Shown: positions 42,943-52,150 of the stretch, one piece after another | Numbering within the stretch: position 1 is the stretch's first letter | Layout of the letters: every line of letters begins with the position of its first letter | NCBI RefSeq assembly: GCF_014356525.2 | Contig: NC_052505.1 | Coordinates: 13,681,098 to 13,745,097, forward strand | Length of the DNA stretch: 64,000 nucleotides | Direction of reading: 5' to 3' | Origin: Nilaparvata lugens | Taxonomy: Eukaryota > Arthropoda > Insecta > Hemiptera > Delphacidae | Translations under genes and position numbers: made by a program | Notes under the pieces: generated by a model | Database searches by the model: none | What the model was told of the DNA's origin: nothing | What the model saw: the letters and a program-made list of their open reading frames with translations, nothing else

Positions 42943-43167
42943 TCAAACTAACGCAAAGAAACCGGCCATCTCGCTATGATCACCAATACCATACAACGGC
43001 ATACCAACAAGTATCTCGCGTAACAATTCCTTGAGACCACTCAACTCGAGTTTGCGGACATTCTGTGGCAGTTGAATTCCAATGTCATACACGCTTAATA
43101 ACTTACTGGTCCCATCATAATAAATTATTCCATAACTTATTTTCAGTAAAGTCCGTATACGTTGAAA
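42943..43167 (-). CDS. Unrecognised 75-codon open stretch, exon-like
   Basis: The frame is open from just after a stop at 43168 to TGA at 42943. It reads ...SKLLSVYDIGIQLPQNVRKL followed by ELSGLKELLREILVGMPLYG and IGDHSEMAGFFALV. The sequence has normal protein composition with an LRR-like LPQNVRKLELSGL patch. There is no good start codon and no strong acceptor, though AG dinucleotides at about 43130 or 43110 could serve. It ends about 50 bp from the 5' end of the LINE. I do not recognise it; it may be the last exon of a host gene or an upstream part of the LINE. Confidence 0.3.
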   Translation of the reverse strand, partial: FQRIRTLLKISYGIIYYDGTSKLLSVYDIGIQLPQNVRKLELSGLKELLREILVGMPLYGIGDHSEMAGFFALV

Positions 43168-43435
43168 TTAAATTGTCATTGTTAGGCTATACATTTTTTA
43201 GAACTTGAATGGGGTAGCTGCTATGCGAACACGACAGTCTGGAGTATGACTGGTTGATATCATTGGGCATCCAGTGATTGTGATATATTTTGTGGTATCA
43301 AAAATAATTATGCACTCAACTACGAACAATTACAATTTTAATCTCAATAGGCATCTAATATTATCAACTTACATTTAATAACAAATAAAATACATTGCAA
43401 TAATATTTGATCAAATACAGAATTTCATCAATCAA

Positions 43436-43537
43436 TCAATCACAGATATTTTCCAACTTCGGAAGTATCCTCATAAGATTCAGACACTTCTCCATTGGCA
43501 TGGGCTGGCGCTCCTCTCTTGACTCCCATTGGTACCT
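43436..43537 (-). CDS. Candidate terminal exon behind a strong splice acceptor
   Basis: The minus strand has TTTCCATCTCTTTTACAG, a near-ideal polypyrimidine tract and acceptor, ending at 43538. Two frames stay open to nearby stops: phase 0 gives RYQWESREERQPMPMEKCLN ending ENICD, and phase 1 gives VPMGVKRGAPAHANGEVSES ending EVGKYL. I do not recognise either. No upstream exon was found because the next kilobase is LINE sequence. Confidence 0.35.
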   Translation of the reverse strand, partial: RYQWESREERQPMPMEKCLNLMRILPKLENICD

Positions 43538-43559
43538 CTGTAAAAGAGATGGAAAGTTA

Positions 43560-44412
43560 GTTAGTTTTTGCAACTTTGAACTTTATTTTCCAAAAAACAT
43601 TACAAACAAAGAAAACGAAAAACAATAAGGGAACTTACTTATTGCATTAGCAAGTTGATGCTAAATGTAGCTGTATATTTATAGTTTATTAAAAAGAAAG
43701 TAACATTGCTGCTAGTATAATTATAATGTCTATTATAAATAATTACGGGTAATATTTGAGGAAAATGATACCTGCATAGGTTTAAAACCTGTGCGCGGTA
43801 GGTTATTAAAAAAAGATCAAACAAAGACACAAAGAAAATTACAATTACGAGTTGATAATTATAACTAACGTATGTAACTAAAAAAATAAAAATGGGAACT
43901 TTCCAGAGATGAGGTGAAAGAGATTATAATTATAAAGAAGAAAGCAAGATTATGAATAGAACAAGCATTAGACTAATTGAACAACAAAGTTCACATACCT
44001 ATTTAATAGTTATGCTTATGGTACCTAATGGTTTTGCAATTACCAACGACGACAATAATTATATTTTATTTACATTACGGTACTACTATGATACTATGAA
44101 CAAGTTAACTAAAAAAAATATAAATGAAAAGAAGTACTACGAAACTAAACCAACAGAACAAACAAAACAATTGATGATAAGTTACTGAAGCAATCAAATA
44201 GGTGCAAATTGTTTTTAATCGTAATCAAGTAAATCAAGATCTTTTGATTCAAAACTGGGGAGACTATTGAACCAAGAGTTCACTAACCTTATATTCAAGT
44301 ATATATTTATCCAAATTTTTCCCTTTTCCTATATTCATTTCAATATTCAGGAAGTCTCGAGGAAGACTGTTCATCATTTTTTTTGATACATAGATGAATT
44401 GTCGACGACATA
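43560..44412 (-). mobile_element. LINE 3' fragment, single C-terminal unit
   Basis: The minus strand matches 59610-60765 on the plus strand: a short end of ORF2 ([11 protein letters not shown] and [14 protein letters not shown]) and then about 600 bp of shared 3' UTR ending TTTTTGGAAAATAAAGTTCA. Here the ORF2 end occurs once, whereas the other copy has it four times. Confidence 0.82.
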
Positions 44413-44758
44413 CATAACAAAATTTGAAAAAAATTAAATGTTCAAAGAATGTATAGAATTGTATATTAGTTTTATTTTATTAATAGAGCATTATTAGTAA
44501 GATTCTCTCAAGATCCATTTATATAGCGAGAATCCCATACATCAGTATCAGAGTCAATGACCTGACAGATTCAGTAAAAATATCATTTTTATGTGTTTTA
44601 ATGAGATTACTTCTATACAGCGAGGCAGGGGCGAGGGGGACCGCCCCCAATCTAAAATTATATATTTAATCTGAATATTATTCAGGCTTAAAATATTCTT
44701 TCCCCTGGGAAACGAACCACTTTTCTATAAGTTATTCTAGTGCTAGAATAGTTAAAAA
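44413..44758. other. Intergenic sequence, no gene seen
   Basis: AT-rich apart from a short GC-rich patch (GGGGCGAGGGGGACCGCCCC near 44627). No gene. Confidence 0.4.
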
Positions 44759-45420
44759 TCACACAACTTTCCTTGTCGTTATGAAAATTGATCACCTGAC
44801 GCTAGTGTACTCGCGCATCTCAAGTCTACTATTCGAAGATATGAGACAGCTGGTGATAGGTCAATAACGCTGGAAACACACGAGGACTGCTATCTCTTCG
44901 TAGTGAATGATTTTATAGAGCAAACAGTTGCCAACAGTTTGTAATTTAATAATCACATTTTCTTGGATTTCAAGGTTATTTTCAATTCTAGGTGGAAATG
45001 TTACTAGACATTAATTACAGAGATTTTCATGCTCAATCTTTTCCACTTGAAATTTTTTGTTTAAATTGTATATGAAAGCTGATAATAGAGAATCTAAAAT
45101 CAAACTTTGCATAGATGGGGCAAAGCTCCTGAAATTTTTACAGATATAGGACTTGTTGCAGTTCATAGAGCTTATCAATGACTATTCCAGGTATAAATTT
45201 TATCAAAATCGTTGGTGCCGTTTTCGAGAAAATCGCGAAAAACCCTGTTTTTGGCAACATTTTTGCCATTTTAGCCGCCATCTTGGATTGAATTTGATCG
45301 AAATTATTCCTGTCGGATCCTTATAGTGTAAGGACCTTACGTTCCAAATTTCAAGTCATTCCGTCAACTGGGAGATGAGATATCGTGTACACAGACGCAC
45401 ATACACTCATACACACACAG

Positions 45421-45469
<49 letters not shown>

Positions 45470-45600
45470 GACCAATACCCAAAAACCACTTTTTTGGACT
45501 CAGGGGACCTTGAAACGTATAGAAATTTAGAAATTGGGGTACCTTAATTTTTTTAGGAAAGTAATACTTTCCTTACCTATGGTAATAGGGCAAGGAAAGT
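44759..45600 (+). mobile_element. DINE-like element copy 4, 5' tip lost
   Basis: It begins at CACACAACTTTCCTTG, lacking the TCTGGTGTGG tip, and runs to the 3' hairpin GGGCAAGGAAAGT. The CA array is at about 45425-45467. Confidence 0.8.
45425..45467. repeat. (CA)n microsatellite inside DINE-like copy 4
   Basis: About 43 bp of uninterrupted CA at the position corresponding to the arrays at 8291 and 61656. Confidence 0.95.
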
Positions 45601-45746
45601 AAAAATGTGATTTTTGACACCTGATTTGAAAATAAATTTGGGGGGGAGATCCCCCGGTTCCGTACTCCCCAAAATACGCCACTGCAGCAAGGCGAGTATG
45701 AATAGTCCCATTAACACTTATGGGAATAGTATTTATTCTCATTATA

Positions 45747-46014
45747 AAAAAAGTAAATTTGTATGGCTTTTGTTGGTGGGGAGTCCCTTGCGGGAAGGTC
45801 CCACCGCCTGAATAATTATATAATTTAAGCCGTCAATGGGCCTTACGACTGTCATACTTCAGCCGGGACCGACAGTTTAACGTGCCCATCCGATAACACG
45901 GGAGTGATCTGGTTAAAAAACTTTTGGTATTGAGAGGGTTTGAACCCGGGATCTCTATGCTGCTACGCAGGCACTCTATCCACTAGACCACGGTTCACTC
46001 CAATATATCACTTA
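45747..46014 (-). mobile_element. tRNA-derived SINE, full 5' end, 13-bp TSD
   Basis: On the minus strand, TGGTCTAGTGGATAGAGTG (A-box) and GGGTTCAAACCC (B-box) form an internal pol III promoter. A core with CGGATGGGCACGTTAAACTG and GTCCCGGCTGAAGTATGACA follows, and the end is ACTTTTTT. The direct repeat TATTCTCATTATA flanks it at 45734-45746 and 46015-46027. The oligo-T end resembles a pol III terminator. Confidence 0.9.
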
Positions 46015-46027
46015 TATTCTCATTATA

Positions 46028-46507
46028 CCTGATACTGATATGCCTTCCGCCTTCAAAGTGACAGCATTGGCTGGATAAGGATAGTTGTTGCTATCTGAAG
46101 GAATTCTGACATTTCAATAATTGGATCATACTGTGATCCACTGATCAACTTTCAATATCTGGGTATAAATTAATTAACAATTCTGGTGTACAATACATTG
46201 AGTTTGTATTGATTTGTCTATTGTAGGATTAACACCACTATTTTCTTGAAATACTCATGACTTATTACCAGTTTTATGGTGAAAAATTGCTAAAATTGTG
46301 TTGATCAACCTAATTGTGGATTAAAATTGGTAATTCCAATGCTTTCGTTATAAAATTACAATTTAAATTATTCAGGAAAAAATTCTCTACACTCTGGATA
46401 AGTTAATTAATAGTAAAATGTCTTCTGATTGAATTTTTTTAGCAAATCGTAAGACATTCTGGGTGTCAAGTTAATTTTTTGAAACGTTCATCAGTGGCCA
46501 ACTTTAT
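46028..46507. other. Intergenic sequence, no gene seen
   Basis: AT-rich, without supported features. Confidence 0.4.
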
Positions 46508-46970
46508 CCTCCCGGTAGTCGCGCCCTACTCAATCACATGAGCAGTCGCGTGTTGTAATTTTTACAACATCTAATTCTCCAAGTTTTATGTACTCTGTTT
46601 ACTGTCAAAACATATTAATTAATTGTATAATTAGTATTCCCATTTTATTGGATTATTTTACGCCTATAAACATTTGGATGATTACCATTTCGTAGCCCAA
46701 AAAGGTACACCAAGAAGAGCCATCAATTTTGTGTTATTGGTTCGTTTACAGTCCCCGTATACAGTCTTTCCCTTTCATACTTATGCACTGTCGCGACTAA
46801 ATGGCACCTAAAGATTGAACCATTGTTCTGTTGATACTGCAACTCAGTGGAGTGAGTGATGGGGTGAAAGTTTTGGAATGCATAGGTGACTCATTCACTG
46901 ACACCACCCCAATCAATAGTTTTGTGCAACAAAAAAACTGACAGTGAAAAACAGCGCGACTGCCGGAAGG
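46508..46970. mobile_element. MITE with CCTTCCGGCAGTCGCGC-type ends, copy 1
   Basis: CCTCCCGGTAGTCGCGC at the left and GCGCGACTGCCGGAAGG at the right are terminal inverted repeats; the 463-bp interior is noncoding. Copy 2 (57833-58313) is in the opposite orientation. The end sequence and a TTAA beside copy 2 suggest, but do not prove, a piggyBac-type origin. Confidence 0.75.
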
Positions 46971-47013
46971 TCAAGTTCAATTAGTTTTTATTTGATGGGT
47001 CCGTATGCATTGA

Positions 47014-47405
47014 TTGAACGAGCAAAGTGAGGTCTAAGATTCAAGTCGACGGTTTGGAATTTCTCTTAATGTTTATATGTTGCGCATTTACGGCGAAACG
47101 CGGTAATAGATTTTCATGAAATTTGACAGGTATGTTTCTTTTAATTGCGCGTCGACGTATATACAAGGTTTTTGGAAATTTTGCATTTCAATGATAATAT
47201 AAAAGGAAAAAGAAGCCTCCTTCATACGCCAATTTTAGAGTAAAAATCAGACTATAGATTTATTCATCATAAATCAGCTGACAAGTGATTACACAGATGT
47301 GTGGAGAAGCCAGTCTATTACTGTATTTCCATAAGGTCTATAGTTTCAATCAGGTACTTGTGGATGAGAATACTGCGTGAGGTCTACTGTTCACAGAACT
47401 ACTAG
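47014..47405 (+). repeat. Copy of repeat family A just upstream of the aminopeptidase gene
   Basis: It runs from TTGAACGAGCAAAGTGAGGT to ACAGAACTACTAGT. It contains the uninterrupted site AGAGTAAAAATCAG used to define the insertion point of the DINE-like element at 37665. It ends 283 bp before the aminopeptidase start codon. Confidence 0.85.
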
Positions 47406-47687
47406 TCATATAAATAATGTTCATTATGTTTCACTGCCTTAACTTTTTCAGTCGATAAAATTCATTCTCTTTCTCTATATTATGGTCACACTTATTCATA
47501 AATCATGTGATCATGATCATATTGTATCAGATCACATGTTCATATTACCTAATGTTTTCAAAATAATCAATTGAATACACAGTGTACAAAATTTTGCTTC
47601 AAGGATTTGAATATTATCGTTACACTCAGTGGACTGTACCAATTATCCCAATTTATGAATTGATTTATTTTCCGCTAATTTTTAAAA

Positions 47688-49325
47688 ATGTACAAGTCAA
47701 CAAAATTACTCAGATACTGGAGAAACGGTGGTGAGATATTTTCTAAATTTGTGTTTTGTACTAGAAATGCTAGTAGCCAATCATCAGCTAATGCTCTAGT
47801 GATAGGGGTTTACGATGCGAAAGACAAAGATAACCAACAAGAATTTTCCGAAGCTGGCGAAAAAGTTAATGAAACCTCTAATGGTTTACTGAGGGAATTG
47901 CTGGATCGTCAAAATATACCATTGGGTGCAGCTCAGGTGTACTCTCATTTGGGAATCGAGGGGTTCACCCATGTTGCGTTGGCAGGTGTAGGGCCTAGGA
48001 ACCCCAACAGGTTAAATCATACCGAACAATTGAATGAAGAGAGAGAGAACATTCGGCTAGCTGCAGCAATGGGAGTGAGAAAGGTGCAAGACCGCGGAGC
48101 CAGTAAGATTTCTGTGGAAGGTTTTACTGAACCTGAAGCCTCAGCTGAAGGCTCCCTGTTGGCCGCCTACGATTACAACGCGAATTTGTCGGTGGATGTG
48201 ACACCTCCGACGATCAGTCTTTACGAGCACAGTGATACCAACTCGTGGGCTAGTGGCGAAATCAATGCTGAATGTCAGAACTGGGCTAGACATTTGTCAC
48301 ACGCGCCCGCTAACCTCAAATTTCCTGAGATGTATGCAGAGGAGATTTGTGAAAAACTGTCGAGATTTGACATCAGGGTGGATATTAGGAAGAAGGATTG
48401 GATGAAGTCAAGACATATGCATGCAAGTTTGGAGGCAGCAAAGAGCAGTTGTCATGCCCCAATTTTGTTGGAGCTGAGTTACTGTGGAGCCGCACCTGAA
48501 GATGGCATGGTTGCGTTTGTCGGTAAGGGAAATATTTTTGACTCGGGTGCCCTGTTTTTGAAGCCTTGCAAAGGCATGCACCACTACAGAGCTGATATGG
48601 CGGGGGCGGCAGCAATTTGTGCCGCCTTCCAAGGAATCGCGCGCAAACGAATCCCTATCAACATCAAAGCCGCCATCTTCTTGTACATGAACATGCCTTC
48701 ACCCATGGGGTTGAAACCGGGTGACATCCTGAAAAACCGCAACACAAAGTTCATGAGAGCTAGCGATCCTGACAACGATTGTCGGTTAGTTCTGTCTGAA
48801 ATTGTAGACTACGTTGGTACATACGCTCCCGAGGTAATCGTCAGTGTTGGAACGTACACAAAGTCAATATCGGACGCCTTGGGGATCAGTGCAACTGGCA
48901 TCTTCACACGAAACTACCCTTTGTTCACAGAGTTCCACAGGGCTGGTTTGGAGTCTGGTGATAGGGTATGGAGGATGCCTCTATGGAAACACTATTCAGA
49001 TTTAAACACAAAATACCCCGATGTGGATCTGGACAATAGAACGGCCAGGTCTGGTGGAGATCCTAGTCAGGCTGCAGCATTTTTGGAGGAGTCCCTGCCG
49101 TTCGACACAACTTGCTGTTGTCCCACTAGGCGGCCCTACGTGCATTTGGACTGTTTCGGGACAGGTCTATTGGTACAAACCGAGACGGAAGCGGAGCCTT
49201 ACTATAGGAAAGGCGTCAAAATGGGACGCCCCACACGGTTGTTGATTCAGTTCTTGTATCATAGGGCATGTCTGATTCCCAAGGAAAACAAGGTTACTAA
49301 AGTAGCCGTTGCAAAGGCTCAGTGA
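47688..49325 (+). CDS. M17 leucyl aminopeptidase-like protein, intronless, altered active site
   Basis: M17 enzymes are hexameric two-zinc aminopeptidases that release N-terminal amino acids. The 545-codon frame has no intron. Residues 1-30 are basic and poor in acids (MYKSTKLLRYWRNGG), compatible with a mitochondrial leader. Residues 35-200 fit the N-terminal macro-like domain. The catalytic domain follows: K280, D285, K292 and D303 match bovine Lys250, Asp255, Lys262 and Asp273 with a constant offset of 30. The signature NTDAEGRL is replaced by DPDNDCRL (360-367): Asp332 and Arg336 are kept (D362, R366), but the ligand Glu334 is Asp364 and the glycine is Cys365. Later blocks GDRVWRMPLW and GRPTRLLIQFL are normal. 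Reduced or lost activity is possible, as in sperm-type S-Lap/loopin paralogues. The start context is AAAATG. An alternative reading is an ordinary LAP3 orthologue with tolerated changes. Confidence 0.93.
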   Translation: MYKSTKLLRYWRNGGEIFSKFVFCTRNASSQSSANALVIGVYDAKDKDNQQEFSEAGEKVNETSNGLLRELLDRQNIPLGAAQVYSHLGIEGFTHVALAGVGPRNPNRLNHTEQLNEERENIRLAAAMGVRKVQDRGASKISVEGFTEPEASAEGSLLAAYDYNANLSVDVTPPTISLYEHSDTNSWASGEINAECQNWARHLSHAPANLKFPEMYAEEICEKLSRFDIRVDIRKKDWMKSRHMHASLEAAKSSCHAPILLELSYCGAAPEDGMVAFVGKGNIFDSGALFLKPCKGMHHYRADMAGAAAICAAFQGIARKRIPINIKAAIFLYMNMPSPMGLKPGDILKNRNTKFMRASDPDNDCRLVLSEIVDYVGTYAPEVIVSVGTYTKSISDALGISATGIFTRNYPLFTEFHRAGLESGDRVWRMPLWKHYSDLNTKYPDVDLDNRTARSGGDPSQAAAFLEESLPFDTTCCCPTRRPYVHLDCFGTGLLVQTETEAEPYYRKGVKMGRPTRLLIQFLYHRACLIPKENKVTKVAVAKAQ

Positions 49326-49611
49326 GATAGATGATTTGTATATAAAAAAGATTGTGCGTGTGAAGTGTATAGAATTCAGTAAATTTTTGTCGTTGAAACT
49401 GTTAACAGAATGAGTGTGTTCTCTGTTATCATTTCTACAGTAATGTGAAATACAAAGAATGTCGTAGAACAAATGGAAAAAATTGAAAAAACTACTAAAA
49501 AATTGATAATTAATTACAAAATTTGCAGTGAATAATTAGAGTAAATAGTTTGAATAAGGATATGTGTAGTGTACAACTCTGTAAATTTTTGTTGTTAAAC
49601 TGTATCAGAAT

Positions 49612-49617
49612 AATAAA
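49612..49617 (+). terminator. Polyadenylation signal for the aminopeptidase gene
   Basis: AATAAA lies 287 bp after the stop codon, within the second of two related 60-bp segments (49357-49422 and 49570-49632), and is followed by a GT-rich stretch. Confidence 0.6.
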
Positions 49618-49705
49618 TGAGTGTGTCATCCATGTTTTTTGTATGCTCAGTTTTTAAAGTAAACAACTTTTTTTGACAATAATTTGTATTTTAGATTGCC
49701 TTGGC

Positions 49706-49893
49706 TAAAGCTGCGTTTACACCAAAGTTATTAACAAAGTGTTAATAACTTAATCCTTATAGATTCTATTAGATTGAAAGAAAGTTGACACACATATGTT
49801 CATCATGTGTATGATTAGTTATGTTCAATCTAATAGAATCTATAATGATTAAGTTATTAACATTTTGTTAATAACTTTGTGTAAACGCAGCTT
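49706..49893. mobile_element. Palindromic MITE, 188 bp
   Basis: AAGCTGCGTTTACACCAAAG at the left pairs with CTTTGTGTAAACGCAGCTT at the right. Pairing continues through GTTATTAACA and GATTCTATTAGATTGAA, leaving a small loop. Confidence 0.88.
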
Positions 49894-50508
49894 AAAGCTC
49901 AGTGAATAAAATACAGGTTAATATGTTATCCAAAATATGGATATTTAAATCTGACAATTTTTGTGAATATAAATTCATAAAAAACAGCCTTGAAACAACA
50001 TACTCATTTTAATGAAGACGAATTATGAGAAATATATTGAAGATAAAATGCTTTAATTAACAAAGACTGACAAATTTTGAAATGTAATTTATTATTGTAA
50101 CCGAAGTAAAATATTATTTTTAAAATGTAATATACATTTTAGAAATGTAATATATTCTTGTATTCTATAAAATTAATTATTTTCTTCTTGACCAAATACT
50201 CATTGAATTCTTTCATTTGAAAACGACTTGTATTCCATTGTCATTCTTCTGTGGTTCTTAAAATGCATTTCATTTCTTGAACAAGCTTCTATCAGCGCCA
50301 GGAATGGTACCATACAGGAAAATGAGATCTTTCAATTTAAAAAAAAACATTAATTAATAAAATTTAAATTAAATCCTATGCAAAAAAAAGAAAATAACAA
50401 AGTAATTGAAAAGATAATTGGTCCAGCTCTAAAATCAACTACCTTGCGTCTAGCTTTGGAAAATGCTAAAGACATAAGCAAAATTATTGATAAAGATAAT
50501 AGCTAGTT
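49894..50508. other. Intergenic sequence, no gene seen
   Basis: AT-rich, no supportable feature. Confidence 0.4.
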
Positions 50509-50655
50509 AGACTAGCTACATACACATCGAATTTTGGTCGTCCTTATAATTGTATTAGATTAAACAGATATGTTTGTCCAGTTCCATTTAATCAATAGAA
50601 TTCATAAGGACGGCAAAAAATCGTACGACCAAAAGACGATGTGTGTGTAACTGGC
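50509..50655. mobile_element. Palindromic MITE, about 147 bp
   Basis: ACACATCGAATTTTGGTCGT and CCTTATAATTGTATTAGATT at the left pair imperfectly with AATCAATAGAATTCATAAGG and ACGACCAAAAGACGATGTGT at the right. Confidence 0.7.
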
Positions 50656-51090
50656 TTAAAAGCATAGACACAGTGAGTAGGTTGTTGAAAATCAATAGAT
50701 AACCAGTGGCCTAAATCGCATGATGATACTTATAATACTCACACACATACTTATAATACCAGTTGTCAGCTGGTTACTTGAATAGGGAAGAAATAAAATA
50801 ATTAGCTTGTAATCTAACATGCAATAGAGCCCCCACGCCCAAGGTAATAAAATCAACCACTTAGAAAAAAACAGGCAGGTGTTCAATTCTGGTGAACAAG
50901 ATAATAGCTTTTTGTGGGTGATTTTATTGATTTTAGTTGTTGGACAGTGATTCATTCATGTTTTTTCTTGGTGACTCATACATCTATCTCTACTGAAAAT
51001 GTGACAGGTTTCGCATTGAAACCTGGATATTAAAATGTAGAATGTCTTGAATATTATTATAGTGGTGTTGACAGTATCAATGGCTCATTC
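50656..51090. other. Sequence without a supported gene
   Basis: This could contain the missing C-terminal exon of the shifted/WIF1 gene, but no convincing acceptor plus frame was found. Confidence 0.35.
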
Positions 51091-51893
51091 TTTTTACTTT
51101 CCTTGCCCTATTACCATAGGTAAGGAACGTATTGCTTTCCGAAAAAAATTAAAGTACCCCAATTTCCAAATTTCTATACGTTTCAAGGTCCCCGAGTCCA
51201 AAAAAGTGGGTTTTGGGCATTGGTCTGTATGTGCGTGAGTGTGTGTGTGTGTGTGTGAGTGTATGTGTGTGCGAGTGTATGTGCGTCTGTGTACACGATA
51301 TCTCATCTCCCAATTAACGGAATGACTTGAACAAATGCAATTCAAGATGGCGGCTAAAATGGCCAAAATGTTGTCAAAAACAGGGGTTTTCGCAATTTTC
51401 TCGAAAACGGCTCCAACGATTTTGATCAAATTCATACCTAGAATAGTCATTGATAGGCTCTATCAACTGCCACAAGTCCCATATCTGTAAAAATTTCAGG
51501 AGCTCCGCCTCATCTATTCAAAAATTGATTTTAGATTCCCAATTATCAAGCTTTAAATACAATTTAAACAAAAAAAAAAATTAAGTGCAGAACATTGAGC
51601 ATGAAATCTCTACAATTAATGTCCAGTAACATTTTCACCTAAAATTGAAAATAAACTCGAAATTCGAGAAAATGTTATTATTTCAATTGCAAACTGTTGG
51701 CAACTGTTGATTCTATTAAATCATTCACTATGAATAGATAGTAGACTTCGTGTGTCTCCAGCGTTATTGCCCTGTCACCAGCTGGCTTGTATCTTGGATT
51801 AGTAGACTTGAGATGCGCGTGAACACTAGCGTCAGGTGATCAATTTTCATAACGGCAAGGAAAGTTGTGTGAGAGCGACACACCAGATTTTTT
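51091..51893 (-). mobile_element. DINE-like element copy 5
   Basis: On the minus strand it reads from AAAAAATCTGGTGTGTCGC to GGGCAAGGAAAGTAAAA, with a short CA-rich array near 51240-51285 and the terminal hairpin. It lies just downstream of a shifted/WIF1 exon. Confidence 0.8.
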
Positions 51894-51943
51894 CTTTTCC
51901 GATCATTGTATTGTTTGTTCTGACCTAATAAATAAATACATAC

Positions 51944-52150
51944 TCTGATTACACCGTGCTCCTTGCCAGCCGTGGTGACAGACGCAGGTTGCATTGCGGT
52001 GGTGACAGGTGCCGTGGTGACAGGGTGGTGAACAGTGGTTGCGGTGACGGCCACCAATCTCGCAGTGGTCACCGCGGAAACCACCCGGACACCGGCACTT
52101 GTTCACGCCACGACACCGGCCTCCATTCACGCACGGGATCACGCATTTCG
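51944..52150 (-). CDS. shf: shifted/WIF1 exon with EGF repeats 4 and 5
   Basis: The acceptor TTTGTTTTGAAG precedes CGAAATGC, and the donor GTATGT follows CAGA. It is 207 nt, entering after one base and leaving after one base of a codon. Twelve cysteines make two EGF repeats; the second is histidine-rich. The next exon should begin by completing an arginine-type codon. Confidence 0.88.

Noticed and set aside
45935..46008. Functional tRNA gene on the minus strand
   Set aside because: A and B boxes are present, but the sequence does not close into a cloverleaf with an acceptor stem and is joined to a SINE core with TSDs.
47014..47405. Family A as a Helitron
   Set aside because: The CTAGT at one end is suggestive, but the other end has no clear TC start and the hairpin position does not fit; left as an unclassified repeat.
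48385..48775. Minus-strand frames in the aminopeptidase region
   Set aside because: They are antisense shadows of a 545-codon conserved gene.
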